Shown: one piece after another, positions 17,909 through 28,072 of the stretch | Position numbering within the stretch: the first letter of the stretch is position 1 | Layout of the letters: the number at the start of each line of letters is the position of its first letter | Assembly: GCF_012277275.1 (NCBI RefSeq) | Contig: NZ_CP051155.1 | Location: 3,385,784 to 3,449,783, forward strand | Source: Gephyromycinifex aptenodytis | GTDB lineage: Bacteria; Actinomycetota; Actinomycetes; Actinomycetales; Dermatophilaceae | Reading direction: 5' to 3' | DNA: 64,000 nt | Position numbers and translations under genes: made by a program | The notes under the pieces: generated by a model | Database searches by the model: none | The model's input: the letters and a program-made list of their open reading frames with translations, nothing else | Told to the model about the DNA's origin: nothing

Positions 17909-18833
17909 TGTGCGAACGCTGCCTGTTCCTGATGGCTTGGAAGGCGAACGGGTGGACGCCGCGCTGGCGCGACTGTTCGGCCTGTCCCGCACTAAAGCGG
18001 CCGATCTGGCCGGCCAAGGTCTGGTCATGCTGGACGGGGCTGCTGTAGGCAAGTCCGACCGGGTGCGCGGCGGTGGTTTCCTGGAGGTCAGCCTGCCGGA
18101 TGCCAACGCACCCACCGGGTTGGAGATCATTGCCGAGCCGGTGCCGGGGATGAGCATCGTGCACGACGACGACGACCTCATCGTGGTGGATAAACCGGTG
18201 GGGGTGGCGGCGCATCCGAGCGTCGGCTGGAGCGGGCCCACTGTGGTCGGGGGGTTGCGCGCAGCCGGCTACCGGATTTCAACCTCGGGGGCCAGCGAAC
18301 GTCAGGGCATTGTCAGCAGGCTCGATGTGGGAACCAGCGGCTTGATGGTGGTGGCCAAGAGCGAGCATGCCTATTCGATGCTCAAACGGGCTTTCCGTGA
18401 TCGGCGGGTCGACAAGACCTACCACACGCTGGTGCAAGGCCTACCAGACCCGGTGGTGGGGACCATCGACGCCCCGATCGGGCGTCATCCCGGCTATGAC
18501 TTCAAGTTCGCGGTGATGCAGTCAGGTAAGCCGAGTCTCACCCATTACGAGGTTGTCGAGGCCTTTCGCAGTGCCAGCCTGCTGCAGGTCAAATTGGAGA
18601 CCGGACGTACGCACCAGATTCGGGTCCATATGGCCGCCTTGCGCCATCCCTGCGTGGGCGACCCGCTGTACGGCGGCGACCCGGTCCTCGGCGCCAGGCT
18701 CGGGCTGGACCGGCAGTGGCTACACGCCGTGGGGCTGGGGTTCGAACACCCGGGCAGCGGTGAGTACGTCACCTTCGAGAGTTCCTATCCCCAGGACCTG
18801 CAGAACGCGCTCGACATCCTCGCCCAGGCCTGA
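17901..18833 (+). CDS. RluA/RluD-family 23S rRNA pseudouridine synthase
   Basis: Converts uridine to pseudouridine in structured RNA, most likely 23S rRNA. 310 aa from GTG 17901 with a GGAGG box 10 or so nt upstream. The N-terminal S4 RNA-binding domain (about residues 10-70) precedes the catalytic domain; the catalytic aspartate is D142 in [10 protein letters not shown]. The KTYHTLVQG and [10 protein letters not shown] motifs are also present. The gene follows lspA with an 8-nt overlap, as in many bacteria where the pair forms one operon. The exact target uridines cannot be told from sequence alone. Confidence 0.93.
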   Translation: MADVRTLPVPDGLEGERVDAALARLFGLSRTKAADLAGQGLVMLDGAAVGKSDRVRGGGFLEVSLPDANAPTGLEIIAEPVPGMSIVHDDDDLIVVDKPVGVAAHPSVGWSGPTVVGGLRAAGYRISTSGASERQGIVSRLDVGTSGLMVVAKSEHAYSMLKRAFRDRRVDKTYHTLVQGLPDPVVGTIDAPIGRHPGYDFKFAVMQSGKPSLTHYEVVEAFRSASLLQVKLETGRTHQIRVHMAALRHPCVGDPLYGGDPVLGARLGLDRQWLHAVGLGFEHPGSGEYVTFESSYPQDLQNALDILAQA

Positions 18834-18869
18834 GCCCCGCTGCTGGCGCCGGACCGGGGCGCTGCTCGG

Positions 18870-18925
18870 GCGTGGCTGCTGCAGTGGTGGCCACGCAGCC
18901 AGCTTCGGGCAGCGCTACGGCGCTG
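18870..18925. terminator. Hairpins between the convergent rluD-like gene and modC
   Basis: GCGTGGC (18870-18876)/GCCACGC (18890-18896) and CAGCGC-TACG-GCGCTG (18910-18925) form two hairpins in the 120-nt gap between convergent genes. They could end transcription from both sides. Neither has a clear U-tract. Confidence 0.45.
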
Positions 18926-18953
18926 AGACATCCCTGCAGGGAACCCGTGGGCC

Positions 18954-20054
18954 TCAGTGCCTGGCCATGCTGTGCAGCGCGACCTCTTGAGCTTTGACGA
19001 CGACCTGAACCTGCTCCCCGGGGACGAGGTCGAGATCGGCAACCGCGGCCGCTGTCACGTCGGCAGCAACGACAAGGGGTTCGGCTGGCGCCGAAGCGGA
19101 GTCGCTGCTGTGCAGAGCGACCCGGACGCGGACGGCTCCGCCGCGGTCGCTCAGGTCCAGCACGCGCCCGGTCAGGACGTTGCGGGCGCTGCCGGTGAAA
19201 CCTGCCTTGGACAGTACGACCGCAGCGGGCGCGAAAATAGCCACCGCCGACTCCCCGTCTGGCACCTCTCCCCGGCCGATGACCTGCGGCCCCCCGGCCA
19301 GGCGCAGCACCCCGGCCGCTTCGATACGGCCAGGCAGCAGGTTCACCCCTGCGATCCGGGCCGCGAAGCTGCTGCGAGGAGCGCTGAAGACGCTACGGGT
19401 GGGGCCCTGTTCAACGATGCGGCCCTTGTCCAGGACGGCAACGACATCGGCCAGTGCCAACGCGTCCAGCAGGTCGTGCGTGACCAGCACCGCAGTGCGA
19501 CCGGCGTCGGTGAGTAGGCGCCGCAGCAGCCGTCGCAGCATCGGGGCCATCTCCACGTCCAGGGCCGAGAACGGCTCATCGAGCAGGAGCAGTTCGGGTT
19601 GGGCAGCCAACGCCCGGGCGACCGCGATCCGTTGCGCCTGGCCACCCGAGAGTGCTGCGGGGCGCCGATCGGCCAGATCCGAGGCTTCCACGTCGGCCAG
19701 GCGTTCCAAGGCGATGTCCCTGGCGCGACGCCGCGAGAGGCCTTGGGCGCGGGGCCCGAAGGCGACGTTCTCCACTGCGCTCAGGTGCGGAAACAGCAGC
19801 GCCTCCTGGCGTAGCAACGCGATGCCACGAGCGTGCGCAGGAACCTCGTGTCCGCTGGCGGTGTCGAGCAGCACGGTCTCTCCGAGCTGAACCCGGCCGG
19901 CGTCAGGGCGCAGCAGCCCCGCGGCGATCTCCAGGGTGCTGGATTTACCGCTTCCGTTCGCCCCCAACAGGGCGAGCACCTGCCCGTCGGGAACCTCCAG
20001 GTCGACGTCCAACCCGCGAGCGGCGATCTGCGCCTGCAGACTCAACCGGCTCAT
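18954..20054 (-). CDS. modC: Molybdate ABC transporter ATP-binding protein ModC
   Basis: ATPase of the molybdate importer. 366 aa from the ATG at 20054 on the minus strand; the frame stays open to 20777, but that stretch is modB read in another frame. Walker [10 protein letters not shown] is at residues 31-39, the ABC signature LSGGQ at 135-139 and Walker B LLLLDEP at 155-161. The C-terminal region (about 290-360) is a TOBE/Mop-like domain expected to bind molybdate and regulate transport. The start overlaps modB by 4 nt. A tungstate or related oxyanion transporter is possible but less likely. Confidence 0.94.
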   Translation of the reverse strand: MSRLSLQAQIAARGLDVDLEVPDGQVLALLGANGSGKSSTLEIAAGLLRPDAGRVQLGETVLLDTASGHEVPAHARGIALLRQEALLFPHLSAVENVAFGPRAQGLSRRRARDIALERLADVEASDLADRRPAALSGGQAQRIAVARALAAQPELLLLDEPFSALDVEMAPMLRRLLRRLLTDAGRTAVLVTHDLLDALALADVVAVLDKGRIVEQGPTRSVFSAPRSSFAARIAGVNLLPGRIEAAGVLRLAGGPQVIGRGEVPDGESAVAIFAPAAVVLSKAGFTGSARNVLTGRVLDLSDRGGAVRVRVALHSSDSASAPAEPLVVAADVTAAAVADLDLVPGEQVQVVVKAQEVALHSMARH

Positions 20055-20887
20055 CGGGGCACTCGCGCGGGGCGGCGCCCCTGGGCGCGTGGAGCCTCGG
20101 CCGCCTCGGTGCCGCCGTGTACGAGGAAGACGATGGCGGCTGCTGCCACCACCAGCACCAGGGCCAGCGCAATCGCCGCGTCGGGGTCGCTCTCGCGCTG
20201 CAGATAGATCTCCAGGGGCAAGGTGCGGGTGACCCCCTGCAGCGACCCGGCGAAGGTCAAGGTCGCCCCGAACTCTCCGAGGCAGCGCGCGAAGGCCAAG
20301 ACCGCCCCAGAAGCCAGCCCGGGCAGCACCAGCGGCAGGGTGACTCGCCGCAGCACGGTGCTCGGTCGGGCGCCCAGGGTCGAAGCGACCTCCTCGTAGC
20401 GCTGACCGACCACCCGCAGGGTTCCTTCGAGGCTGAGAACCAGGAAGGGCAGGGCGACAAAGGCCTGGGCGAGGATCACCGCGACGGTCGAGAACGCGAT
20501 CCGCACCCCCATGGCCTCCAGGGAGGCGCCGAGCAGGCCGCGCCGGCCGAAGGTCTCCAGCAGCGCGAGCCCGCCGACGACCGGTGGCAGGACCAAGGGA
20601 AGCAATACCAGCGACCGCAGCAGGCGCCGGCCGGGGAAATGTGCCCGGGCCAGCAGCAGAGCCAGCGGCACACCGAGCACGATGACCAGCGATGTGCTTG
20701 CCGCCGCGGTGCGCAGGCTGAGCCACAGCGCGGCCACAGATGCCGGTGAGCTCAAGAGCGCGGGCAGGGTCGCCCACTGCACTCGCGTGAGCATCCCGAC
20801 CAGGGGCAGCAGAACGAAGGCTGCGCCCAGGGCTCCGGGCAGCATCACCCAGCTAGGAGGCGCCGCCGGCGCCCGCCGCGGCATCAC
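20051..20887 (-). CDS. modB: Molybdate ABC transporter permease ModB
   Basis: Membrane subunit of the molybdate importer. 278 aa with about six hydrophobic segments. The EAA loop that contacts ModC is visible as [20 protein letters not shown]. It starts on GTG 20887, overlapping the modA stop (GTGA), with an ATG as the very next codon. It ends in a 4-nt overlap with modC, so modA, modB and modC appear translationally coupled. Confidence 0.94.
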   Translation of the reverse strand: MMPRRAPAAPPSWVMLPGALGAAFVLLPLVGMLTRVQWATLPALLSSPASVAALWLSLRTAAASTSLVIVLGVPLALLLARAHFPGRRLLRSLVLLPLVLPPVVGGLALLETFGRRGLLGASLEAMGVRIAFSTVAVILAQAFVALPFLVLSLEGTLRVVGQRYEEVASTLGARPSTVLRRVTLPLVLPGLASGAVLAFARCLGEFGATLTFAGSLQGVTRTLPLEIYLQRESDPDAAIALALVLVVAAAAIVFLVHGGTEAAEAPRAQGRRPARVPR

Positions 20888-21684
20888 TTCTGCGGGCTGC
20901 CGAACCCCGCCTCGCGGAGCACATTCTGCCCCGCCTCTGAGGTCACGAGGTCAACGAATTCGGCTGCCAACGCAGGGTTTACGGCTTCCTTGGTGACGGC
21001 GATCGGGTAGCGGTTGATGGCGGTGGCCGCCTCGGGGAACGGCACCGCGGTGACCTTGTCGCCCGCACCCGCCGCGTCGGTGACGTAGACCAGGCCTGCG
21101 TCGGCCTGGCCGGAGGTGACCTTGCCCAGCACGTCGGTGACGGCATTCTCCTCGCTGACGGCGTGCACGGTGACGCCTGCGGCCTCGGCGACCTTCTTCG
21201 TGGCGGATCCGCAGGGCACCTGCGGAGCGCAGATGACGGTCTGCAGGTCGGTGCGGGCCAGGTCGGCGAACGTGGCCACCTTCTTCGGGTTCCCGGGCGG
21301 AGTGACGATGGTGAGGGTGTTGGTGGCGAACATCTTGGGGGAGTCGGAGACCACGACCCCGCCGTCGACGGCCTTGGTCATGTTCTTCTCATCCGCGGAG
21401 GCGAAGACGTCGCCGGGAGCGCCCGCCGTCAACTGGGAGACCAGGTCGGAGGAGCCGGCGAACGAGAGCTCGACGTCGGTGCCCGGGTGGGTGGACTCGA
21501 AGGTCGTGGCCAGGTCGGTGAAGGTCGACTTCAAGGACGCGGCCGCCAGGACCGTCAGCTTCTGGGGGCTCGCCTGGTCGCTGCCCTGGGAGGGTGCTGC
21601 CTCGGGGGTAGCGGCTGACCCGCAAGCAGCGAGCATCCCGACCAGGGCGGCGGCGATGGCGAGGGAAACAGGGCGGGTGTTCAT
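20884..21684 (-). CDS. modA: Molybdate-binding lipoprotein ModA
   Basis: Extracellular substrate-binding protein of the molybdate importer, anchored as a lipoprotein. 266 aa. The signal peptide ends with the lipobox LAAC, so C21 is the predicted lipidated residue. The mature part has the ModA pattern LTVLAAASL...TFESTHPG...LSFAGSSDL...[11 protein letters not shown] and then [10 protein letters not shown]. It overlaps both the upstream regulator and modB by 4 nt. Confidence 0.95.
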   Translation of the reverse strand: MNTRPVSLAIAAALVGMLAACGSAATPEAAPSQGSDQASPQKLTVLAAASLKSTFTDLATTFESTHPGTDVELSFAGSSDLVSQLTAGAPGDVFASADEKNMTKAVDGGVVVSDSPKMFATNTLTIVTPPGNPKKVATFADLARTDLQTVICAPQVPCGSATKKVAEAAGVTVHAVSEENAVTDVLGKVTSGQADAGLVYVTDAAGAGDKVTAVPFPEAATAINRYPIAVTKEAVNPALAAEFVDLVTSEAGQNVLREAGFGSPQK

Positions 21685-22130
21685 GATGAAAGGCCTCCGG
21701 GAGTTTCGATGACGACGTTCGTCGCTTTGACGACCGCGGTGGCAAGGGCGCCAGGAACGAGCCCAAGCCGGTGGACGGATTCGGTGCTCATCAGCGATGT
21801 CACCGTGAAGGGGCCGCAGCGCAGTTGGACCTGCGACATGACCCGGTCGGAGACGACGTCGGTGACGATGCCGGTGAAGCGGTTGCGCGCTGAGGAGCCC
21901 AAGCCGTCGTCCTGGGGGTGGCGCGCGGCATGGGCGGCGGAGGCCTTGATGAGGGCCAGCCCGTCGACGACCACACGCCCTGCTTCGTCGCGGCCAGCGG
22001 CGAGCTCATCGCGATCGATCCAGCGCCGAAGGGTGTCATCGCTGACCCCGACGAGCATCGCTGCTTCACGGACCCGGAAGGTCGTCGGGCGCCCGGGCGT
22101 AGGCGGCTCGACTTCTGCGGGGTCACTCAT
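21681..22130 (-). CDS. Molybdate-responsive regulator: MerR-like HTH plus TOBE domain
   Basis: Likely transcription factor of the mod operon. About 149 aa from ATG 22130; ATG 22142 and a longer frame to 22205 are alternatives. The N-terminal part (FRVREAAMLVGVSDDTLRRW) is a MerR-type helix-turn-helix, and the C-terminal 70 residues (FTGIVTDVVSDRVMSQVQL...) form a TOBE/Mop domain that in relatives binds molybdate. Because it is the first gene of the operon and overlaps modA by 4 nt, autoregulation by molybdate is the natural inference. It is not an E. coli-type ModE, whose HTH differs. Confidence 0.85.
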   Translation of the reverse strand: MSDPAEVEPPTPGRPTTFRVREAAMLVGVSDDTLRRWIDRDELAAGRDEAGRVVVDGLALIKASAAHAARHPQDDGLGSSARNRFTGIVTDVVSDRVMSQVQLRCGPFTVTSLMSTESVHRLGLVPGALATAVVKATNVVIETPGGLSS

Positions 22131-22606
22131 ATGCGCCTGCATTCGGTCATAATAGCCGCATCTGCGGAAGTAGTAGCCCGTGGTGTGACGGCGAGGGCTG
22201 ATCACACCAGCGGTTGAGTCGAGCGGAGCAGTGGTTGAGGGCCCACCTTCAGCAGCGTCTTGAGGCCCCAGGATCCATCGCGGAGTGTGGGTGGAGTCGC
22301 TGGCGCAACGGCGCCGGTTGGAGCGCCGCGGGTGCCTGCACCGTGGAATGTCGGGGGGCTGTCAGCCTCGGATCGGCCGGGACAGAAGCGAAACCTGGTC
22401 GCCCTCGCCGTTGAGGCCACCAGGCCCCGAACCGCAGCATCGTTTCCAGGCAAGGGTGTTGGCTGCTGACACCGACTATTTCGCCCTGGGTGAGGGTCGG
22501 CGGGCAGGCGCCGCCGCCGGGCCGCCCTGCTCAGTCGGCGGCAGGCTCACCGGCTCGGCCCGGTCTCGAGATCGTTGGGTCGTGACGAGGTGTGGGCGCT
22601 CGGTCG
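22131..22606. other. Intergenic region between the mod operon and dnaE
   Basis: This gap separates divergent mod and dnaE genes and must hold both promoters. Next to the mod regulator is an A/T-richer stretch with the inverted repeat CCGCA-TC-TGCGG (22157-22168), a possible operator. I see no tRNA, riboswitch or convincing small gene; short open frames here have no family features or ribosome binding sites. Confidence 0.5.
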
Positions 22607-22621
22607 TAAGATGCTGCGGAC
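22582..22621 (+). promoter_or_regulatory. Candidate dnaE promoter
   Basis: GTGACG (22582-22587) and TAAGAT (22607-22612) are 19 bp apart. The -10 ends 9 nt before the dnaE ATG, so the transcript would have at most a very short leader. Confidence 0.4.
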
Positions 22622-25600
22622 ATGCCTGAAGAACCCGCCTCCGCCCCGGACCGCTCGCAGAATTTCGTCCACCTGCACTGCCACACCGAGTACTCGATGC
22701 TCGATGGTGCGGCGCGCATCGACGACCTGCTGGCCGAAGCCGCCCGTATGGGGATGCCTGCGATCGCCACGACCGACCACGGGTCGATCTTCGGCGCCTA
22801 CGAGTTCTGGAAGAAGGCGCAGAAACACGGCATCAAGCCGATCATCGGCATCGAGGGCTATCTCACCCCAGGCACACACCGCACCGACAGGACGCGGGTC
22901 AAGTTCGGTGACGGCTCTCGTGATGACGTCTCCGGCGCCGGCGCCTACACGCACCTGACGTTGCTGTCCGAGAACACCGCCGGGATGCACAACCTGTTCC
23001 GAATGTGCTCGCTTGCTTCGCTCGAGGGGTACTACTTCAAGCCCCGTATGGACCGAGAGCTACTCGAGACGTACGGCAAGGGGATCATCGCCACCACGGG
23101 CTGTCCCTCCGGTGAGGTCCAGACGCGGCTGCGCCTGGGGCAGTACAAGGAAGCGGTGCAGGCTGCTTCGGAGTTCCGGGACATCTTCGGGGCTGAGAAC
23201 TACTACTGCGAGCTCATGGACCACGGGCTCGACATCGAACGTCGGGTGCAGAAGGACCTACTGCGGCTGGCGCGGGAGCTCAAACTGCCGCTGCTGGCGA
23301 GCAACGACCTGCACTACACCAAACCCGAGGACGCAACGGCGCACGCTGCCCTGCTGTGCGTGCAGTCCGGCTCGACGCTGATGGACCCGGGCCGGTTCAA
23401 GTTTGACGCTGAGGACTTCTATCTGAAGTCTCCGGCCGAGATGCGCCATCTGTGGCGGGAATTGCCGGAGGCCTGCGACAACACGCTGCTCATCGCCGAA
23501 CGGTGCGAGGTGTCCTTCACCGAGGGCGAAGGCCGGTTCATGCCCCGTTTCCCGTGCCCGGAGGGCGAAAGCGAGACGAGCTGGTTCATCAAAGAGGTCG
23601 AGACGGGGCTGCATGTGCGCTTCCCCGACGGCGTCCCTGATTACGCGCGCAAGCAGGCGGAGTTCGAGACCGAGGTCATCGTCGGCAAGGGGTATGCGGG
23701 GTACTTCCTCGTCGTGGCCGACTTCATCAACTGGGCGAAGTCACAAGGCATTCGGGTGGGGCCCGGGCGTGGTTCCGGAGCCGGTTCGATGTGTGCCTAC
23801 GCGATGCGAATCACCGACCTCGACCCCGTTCCGCACGGCTTGATCTTCGAGCGCTTCCTCAACCCGGAACGTAAATCGATGCCCGACTTCGACGTCGACT
23901 TCGATGAGCGTCGTCGCGGCGAGGTCATCCAGTACGTCACCCAGAAATACGGTGAAGAGCGCGTCGCCCAGATCGTCACCTACGGCACGATCAAGGCCAA
24001 GCAAGCGCTCAAGGACGCCAGCCGCGTGATGGGATATCCCTTCGCGATGGGGGAGAAGCTCACCAAAGCGATGCCGCCGGACGTGATGGGCAAGGGGATC
24101 CCGCTCTCGGGGGTGTTCGATCCCGGACACAAACGTTATGCCGAGGCGGCCGACTTCCGTGCGGTTCACGATGACGACCCTCAAGCACAGGAGATCGTCA
24201 AGACCGCCCTGGGTCTGGAGGGTTTGAAGCGGCAGTGGGGGGTGCACGCCGCCGGCGTCATCATGAGTTCTGAGCCGCTCATCGACGTCATCCCGATCAT
24301 GCGTCGGGAACAAGACGGCCAGATCATCACCCAGTTCGACTACCCGACGTGCGAGACGCTCGGGTTGGTCAAGATGGACTTCCTCGGGTTGCGCAACCTC
24401 ACGATCCTCGATGACGCCATCGAAAACGTGAAGAGCAACCGCGACGAGGTCGTCGATCTGGACGTCCTGAGCAAAGACCTGACCGACGCCAAGACCTACG
24501 ATCTGCTGCAGCGCGGCGACACTCTGGGCGTCTTCCAACTCGACGGCGGCGGCATGCGCACCCTGCTGCGGCTGATGCGCCCGGACAACTTCGAGGACAT
24601 CTCCGCCGCGCTCGCGCTGTACCGCCCGGGCCCGATGGGCGTGGACGCCCACACGAACTTCGCGCTACGCAAGAACGGGCGTCAGGAGACGACGCCGCTG
24701 GACCCGCGCCTGAAGGGCCAGCTCGAACAGAAGATGATCGACGCGCTGGAACCGATCCTGGGCACCACTCACGGCCTGGTGATCTACCAGGAGCAGGTCA
24801 TGGAGATCGCCCAGAAGCTCGCCGGTTACACCCTGGGCAACGCCGACCTGCTTCGTCGGGCCATGGGTAAGAAGAAGCGCGAAGTCCTCGACGCCGAGTT
24901 CGTCAACTTCGAACGCGGGATGCTCGATTCGGGCTTCTCCCCGGCCTCGGTCAAGGCGCTGTGGGATGTCCTCGTCCCCTTCTCCGACTACGCCTTCAAC
25001 AAGGCGCACACCGCCGCCTACGGGTTGATTTCGTACTGGACTGCTTACCTGAAGGCGAACTACCCGGCCGAATACATGGCGGCGCTGCTGACGAGCGTGC
25101 GCGACGACAAGGACAAGTCGGCCCTCTACCTCAACGAATGCCGTCACATGGGCATCAAGGTGCTCCCGCCGGATGTGAACTCCTCGATCGGCAACTTCGC
25201 CGCTGTCGGCACCGACATCCGCTTCGGTCTGGCTGCTATCCGCAACGTGGGCGCGAACGTCGTCGACGCGATCGTGGCGGCCCGGCAGGAGAAGGGGGAG
25301 TTCACCTCCTTCCCGGACTTCCTGTCCAAAGTGCCAGCCGTGGTCTGCAACAAGCGGACCATCGAATCGCTCATCAAGGGCGGCGCCTTCGACTCCCTGG
25401 GCCACCCGCGGGGCGGGCTGGTGCGCATCCACGAGCAGTACGTGGACGCCCTGGTGGATATCAAGCGCAAGGAAGCGGTCGGACAAGATTCCTTGTTCGG
25501 CGCTTTCGGGTTCGCCGACGATGACGAGGACGCCCCCTCCATCGGCGGGCTGGACGGGCTGCCACCCATCCCGCCCGGGGAGTGGGACAAACAGACCCTG

Positions 25601-26227
25601 CTCAGCTTCGAGCGGGAGATGCTCGGCCTCTACGTCTCGGATCACCCGCTGTTCGGGATCGAACACATCCTCTCCCAGCACGCCGACACCTCGATGGCCT
25701 CCCTGAACATGCCCGTTGAAGAGGGCGGGCGCGGAGACGGCGCCACCGTGACGGTGGCGGGCCTCATCACGGGCCTACAACTCAAACGGACCAAAAAGGG
25801 CGACCTGTGGGCGATCGTGACGGTCGAGGACCTCGTGGGGGCCGTGGAGTGTCTGTTCTTCCCCTCCACGTACATGACGGTGAGCACCATGCTCTCCACC
25901 GACCTGGTGTGCGCGGTTCGCGGACGGGTCAACCGCCGCGACGATCAGGTCTCGATCTATGCCCAAGAGCTCACGCTGCCCGATATCAACGAGGGTCCGC
26001 GTGGCCCGGTCGTTGTTTCCCTGCCGGCCACGCGCGCGACCACCGGCCTGGCGCAGGAGCTCAAGGATGTTCTTCACGAACACCCGGGCGCGACCGAAGT
26101 GCATCTGCGTCTCACCCAGCCGGGCCGTTCGGTGGTGATGAAACTCGATGACGGGTTGCGGGTGACCGCCTCGCCGGCATTGTTCGGGGACCTGAAGGCG
26201 TTGCTGGGGCCGGCCTGTCTCGGGTGA
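22622..26227 (+). CDS. dnaE: DNA polymerase III alpha subunit DnaE
   Basis: Replicative DNA polymerase (C-family). 1201 aa from ATG 22622, the usual length for actinobacterial DnaE1. An N-terminal PHP domain begins with HLHCHTEYSML (about residues 17-27) and includes TDHGSIFG; these metal ligands suggest the intrinsic proofreading found in actinobacterial DnaE1. The polymerase palm carries PDFDVDFDERRR with the catalytic aspartates. The finger and beta-binding regions follow, then an OB fold (VTVAGLITGLQLKRTKKG) near the C-terminus. It converges with the reductase gene, leaving 18 nt between stops. Confidence 0.97.
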   Translation: MPEEPASAPDRSQNFVHLHCHTEYSMLDGAARIDDLLAEAARMGMPAIATTDHGSIFGAYEFWKKAQKHGIKPIIGIEGYLTPGTHRTDRTRVKFGDGSRDDVSGAGAYTHLTLLSENTAGMHNLFRMCSLASLEGYYFKPRMDRELLETYGKGIIATTGCPSGEVQTRLRLGQYKEAVQAASEFRDIFGAENYYCELMDHGLDIERRVQKDLLRLARELKLPLLASNDLHYTKPEDATAHAALLCVQSGSTLMDPGRFKFDAEDFYLKSPAEMRHLWRELPEACDNTLLIAERCEVSFTEGEGRFMPRFPCPEGESETSWFIKEVETGLHVRFPDGVPDYARKQAEFETEVIVGKGYAGYFLVVADFINWAKSQGIRVGPGRGSGAGSMCAYAMRITDLDPVPHGLIFERFLNPERKSMPDFDVDFDERRRGEVIQYVTQKYGEERVAQIVTYGTIKAKQALKDASRVMGYPFAMGEKLTKAMPPDVMGKGIPLSGVFDPGHKRYAEAADFRAVHDDDPQAQEIVKTALGLEGLKRQWGVHAAGVIMSSEPLIDVIPIMRREQDGQIITQFDYPTCETLGLVKMDFLGLRNLTILDDAIENVKSNRDEVVDLDVLSKDLTDAKTYDLLQRGDTLGVFQLDGGGMRTLLRLMRPDNFEDISAALALYRPGPMGVDAHTNFALRKNGRQETTPLDPRLKGQLEQKMIDALEPILGTTHGLVIYQEQVMEIAQKLAGYTLGNADLLRRAMGKKKREVLDAEFVNFERGMLDSGFSPASVKALWDVLVPFSDYAFNKAHTAAYGLISYWTAYLKANYPAEYMAALLTSVRDDKDKSALYLNECRHMGIKVLPPDVNSSIGNFAAVGTDIRFGLAAIRNVGANVVDAIVAARQEKGEFTSFPDFLSKVPAVVCNKRTIESLIKGGAFDSLGHPRGGLVRIHEQYVDALVDIKRKEAVGQDSLFGAFGFADDDEDAPSIGGLDGLPPIPPGEWDKQTLLSFEREMLGLYVSDHPLFGIEHILSQHADTSMASLNMPVEEGGRGDGATVTVAGLITGLQLKRTKKGDLWAIVTVEDLVGAVECLFFPSTYMTVSTMLSTDLVCAVRGRVNRRDDQVSIYAQELTLPDINEGPRGPVVVSLPATRATTGLAQELKDVLHEHPGATEVHLRLTQPGRSVVMKLDDGLRVTASPALFGDLKALLGPACLG

Positions 26228-26245
26228 GCCGGCCCCGTGGCCGCA

Positions 26246-27865
26246 TCAGGCGCTGCGCGCGGATCGCTCTACGGAACTAGTCCGCGGGTGGTTGATCTCT
26301 CTGCGGGGTCGGCTGCGCGGGATTGCGCTTTCCCCGTTGTCCGCGCTGGAGACCGCGGCGAGTTGTCGCTGGTTCTTGGAGCGGGCCCGGTAGCTGTCCA
26401 TCAGCGCGACGAGGCGCGGCAGGTGCACCTCCTGGAAGTACGAGCGCCATTCGATCTGCGTGACGTTGCGTCCGTTCGGGTCGTGAGCGGCCAGCAGCGC
26501 GCGGGTGTTCCTGTCGTCGTAGGTGGTGCTGGCGCACGTGTAGGAACGGTAGATCTGCACGTAGGAGTCCAGCACGTCCAGTTGCGCCAGAGAGTGTCGG
26601 ATACGCGCTCGCGGTGAGCGAATGCCCGGTGCCAGGCGCAGGCTGCGCTGAGCCAGCGTGAGTGCCCGGCGTCGCCGTCGCGACCAGGCGCTCAACTGGT
26701 CGGGGGTGCTGAACTGCCACGGCTTGGGTGAGATCGGGCGTCCCTGACGGTCGGTGTACGGGTGTTCGGCGAAGTACTCCATGACGTGCTGGCGGACTTC
26801 GCCGAGCGTGACAGGGTTGGAGGTGCCGGTACCGACTTGGAAGTAGCGAGCCTGCCCGTGCAGACCAGGGCTTGCGGCCGCCGCAGCGGCCGTGTCGACG
26901 ACGATGTCCACTGGCACGATGTCGATGATGCTCTCAGCCTGGCCTGGGAAGCCGACCAGGCGTCCTTTGGCGTAAGCGGCAATGAGCGGATCGGCCACTT
27001 TGAATCCGTCGAGCCAACCGGGGAACGGCCTGGCCAGGGCACTTTCGATGATGGTGGGGCGCAAGATGGTCAGCCGGTGCCCGGACCCGGCCCACAACTC
27101 CTCGGCCACCCGTTCTCCGAGCGCCTTTGTGAGCGTGTACACATCGGTCCAGCCGAGCTCGGCAGCGCGACTACGCCCACGCTCTCGCAGTTGGGCTCGC
27201 ACCCAGGCTTCGCGGCCGGCTGGGGTCGCCGGCATGGGGTCCTCGCCAGTCAGCGCGCTTGCTTCGGCCAAGCGCGACAGCCGTTCCAGTTGTGTGCGGG
27301 TGCGAGCGGCGCCGTCTAGCTCAGCGCGCCAGTCGAGGTCGTGCTCGACTGAGTTCTCGTAGGCGTGGGCGGTGCGCTCGGTGTTGACGTAGCTGGTGGA
27401 GACGTGAATGACGTGCGGGTCTCCGCCTGCCCGCAGCAGTGCCTGGTACAACCCGGCCGGCCCGCCGACATTCACCGCCATGGCGCTGTCCAGGGGCTCA
27501 TCGAAGGTAACCAGGGAGGCGCTGTGCAGGACCAGGTCCAGGTCCGCTGGCAGATCCGGCAGGTCTGCACCCAGATCTGCCTCGATGACCCGGAGCCGGT
27601 GCGCCAACGTGTGTGCGACGGCGGCTGGGCCGACGCGCTCGCGCCACACGGCGAAGGCGTCGTTGTCGAGCAGTTCAGCCAGTCGTCGTTGGCCTGAGAC
27701 GCCTCGGCGCGGCCGGATGAGCACGTGCACGGTGGTGTTCGGATTGTCCAACAGGCGCTCAAGCAGCGCTTGCCCAAGGAACCCGGTGACCCCGGTGAGC
27801 AGAACGTTACGGGACTTCTGTTCACGCGAGTGGATGGTTTTTGCCGAATGCGCGACGTCAGACAT
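26246..27865 (-). CDS. Fatty acyl-CoA reductase-like NAD(P)-binding protein (male-sterility type)
   Basis: Extended SDR with a C-terminal domain like that of fatty acyl-CoA reductases, which reduce acyl-CoA or acyl-ACP to aldehyde or alcohol; the substrate here is unknown. 539 aa from ATG 27865, preceded by an AAGGAG box; the open frame to 28018 has no such support. The NAD(P) motif TGVTGFLG is at residues 24-31 and the catalytic pair is Y243/K247 in DVYTLTK. The C-terminal 150 residues are basic and helical with a low-complexity end. No wax-ester or lipid-synthesis genes are nearby. A role in wax, alcohol or unusual lipid formation is inference. Confidence 0.8.
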   Translation of the reverse strand: MSDVAHSAKTIHSREQKSRNVLLTGVTGFLGQALLERLLDNPNTTVHVLIRPRRGVSGQRRLAELLDNDAFAVWRERVGPAAVAHTLAHRLRVIEADLGADLPDLPADLDLVLHSASLVTFDEPLDSAMAVNVGGPAGLYQALLRAGGDPHVIHVSTSYVNTERTAHAYENSVEHDLDWRAELDGAARTRTQLERLSRLAEASALTGEDPMPATPAGREAWVRAQLRERGRSRAAELGWTDVYTLTKALGERVAEELWAGSGHRLTILRPTIIESALARPFPGWLDGFKVADPLIAAYAKGRLVGFPGQAESIIDIVPVDIVVDTAAAAAASPGLHGQARYFQVGTGTSNPVTLGEVRQHVMEYFAEHPYTDRQGRPISPKPWQFSTPDQLSAWSRRRRRALTLAQRSLRLAPGIRSPRARIRHSLAQLDVLDSYVQIYRSYTCASTTYDDRNTRALLAAHDPNGRNVTQIEWRSYFQEVHLPRLVALMDSYRARSKNQRQLAAVSSADNGESAIPRSRPRREINHPRTSSVERSARSA

Positions 27866-28060
27866 CGGGCTCCTTGGGTGGTGGGGTGCTCGCCAGGGCA
27901 CGGTTAAGCGCACTGATGCACGAGAGGGGAAGGCCGTCCACCTAACCTGTCGGCAACGCACGTCCGACTCTGAGCGAATTCGTCGACAGATCAGGACAGT
28001 TGCCCCGGTAACATCCACCGCGTGGGTGGTGCCGACACTTCAACAGGCCTGCGCCCGGCC

Positions 28061-28072
28061 TACAGTTCGGCT
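28061..28072 (+). promoter_or_regulatory. Leaderless -10 element of the S9 peptidase gene
   Basis: TACAGT (28061-28066) ends 6 nt before the ATG at 28073, placing the transcription start at or next to the start codon. It supports this start over GTG 28022. Confidence 0.5.

Noticed and set aside
20055..20777. N-terminal extension of modC to a 607-aa protein
   Set aside because: The extra 241 residues are modB read in another frame; modC starts at 20054 with a normal ABC N-terminus.
22206..22606. Small genes or a molybdenum-cofactor riboswitch between mod and dnaE
   Set aside because: Open frames lack ribosome-binding sites and domains, and I could not fit a known riboswitch fold by eye. A covariance-model search would settle it.
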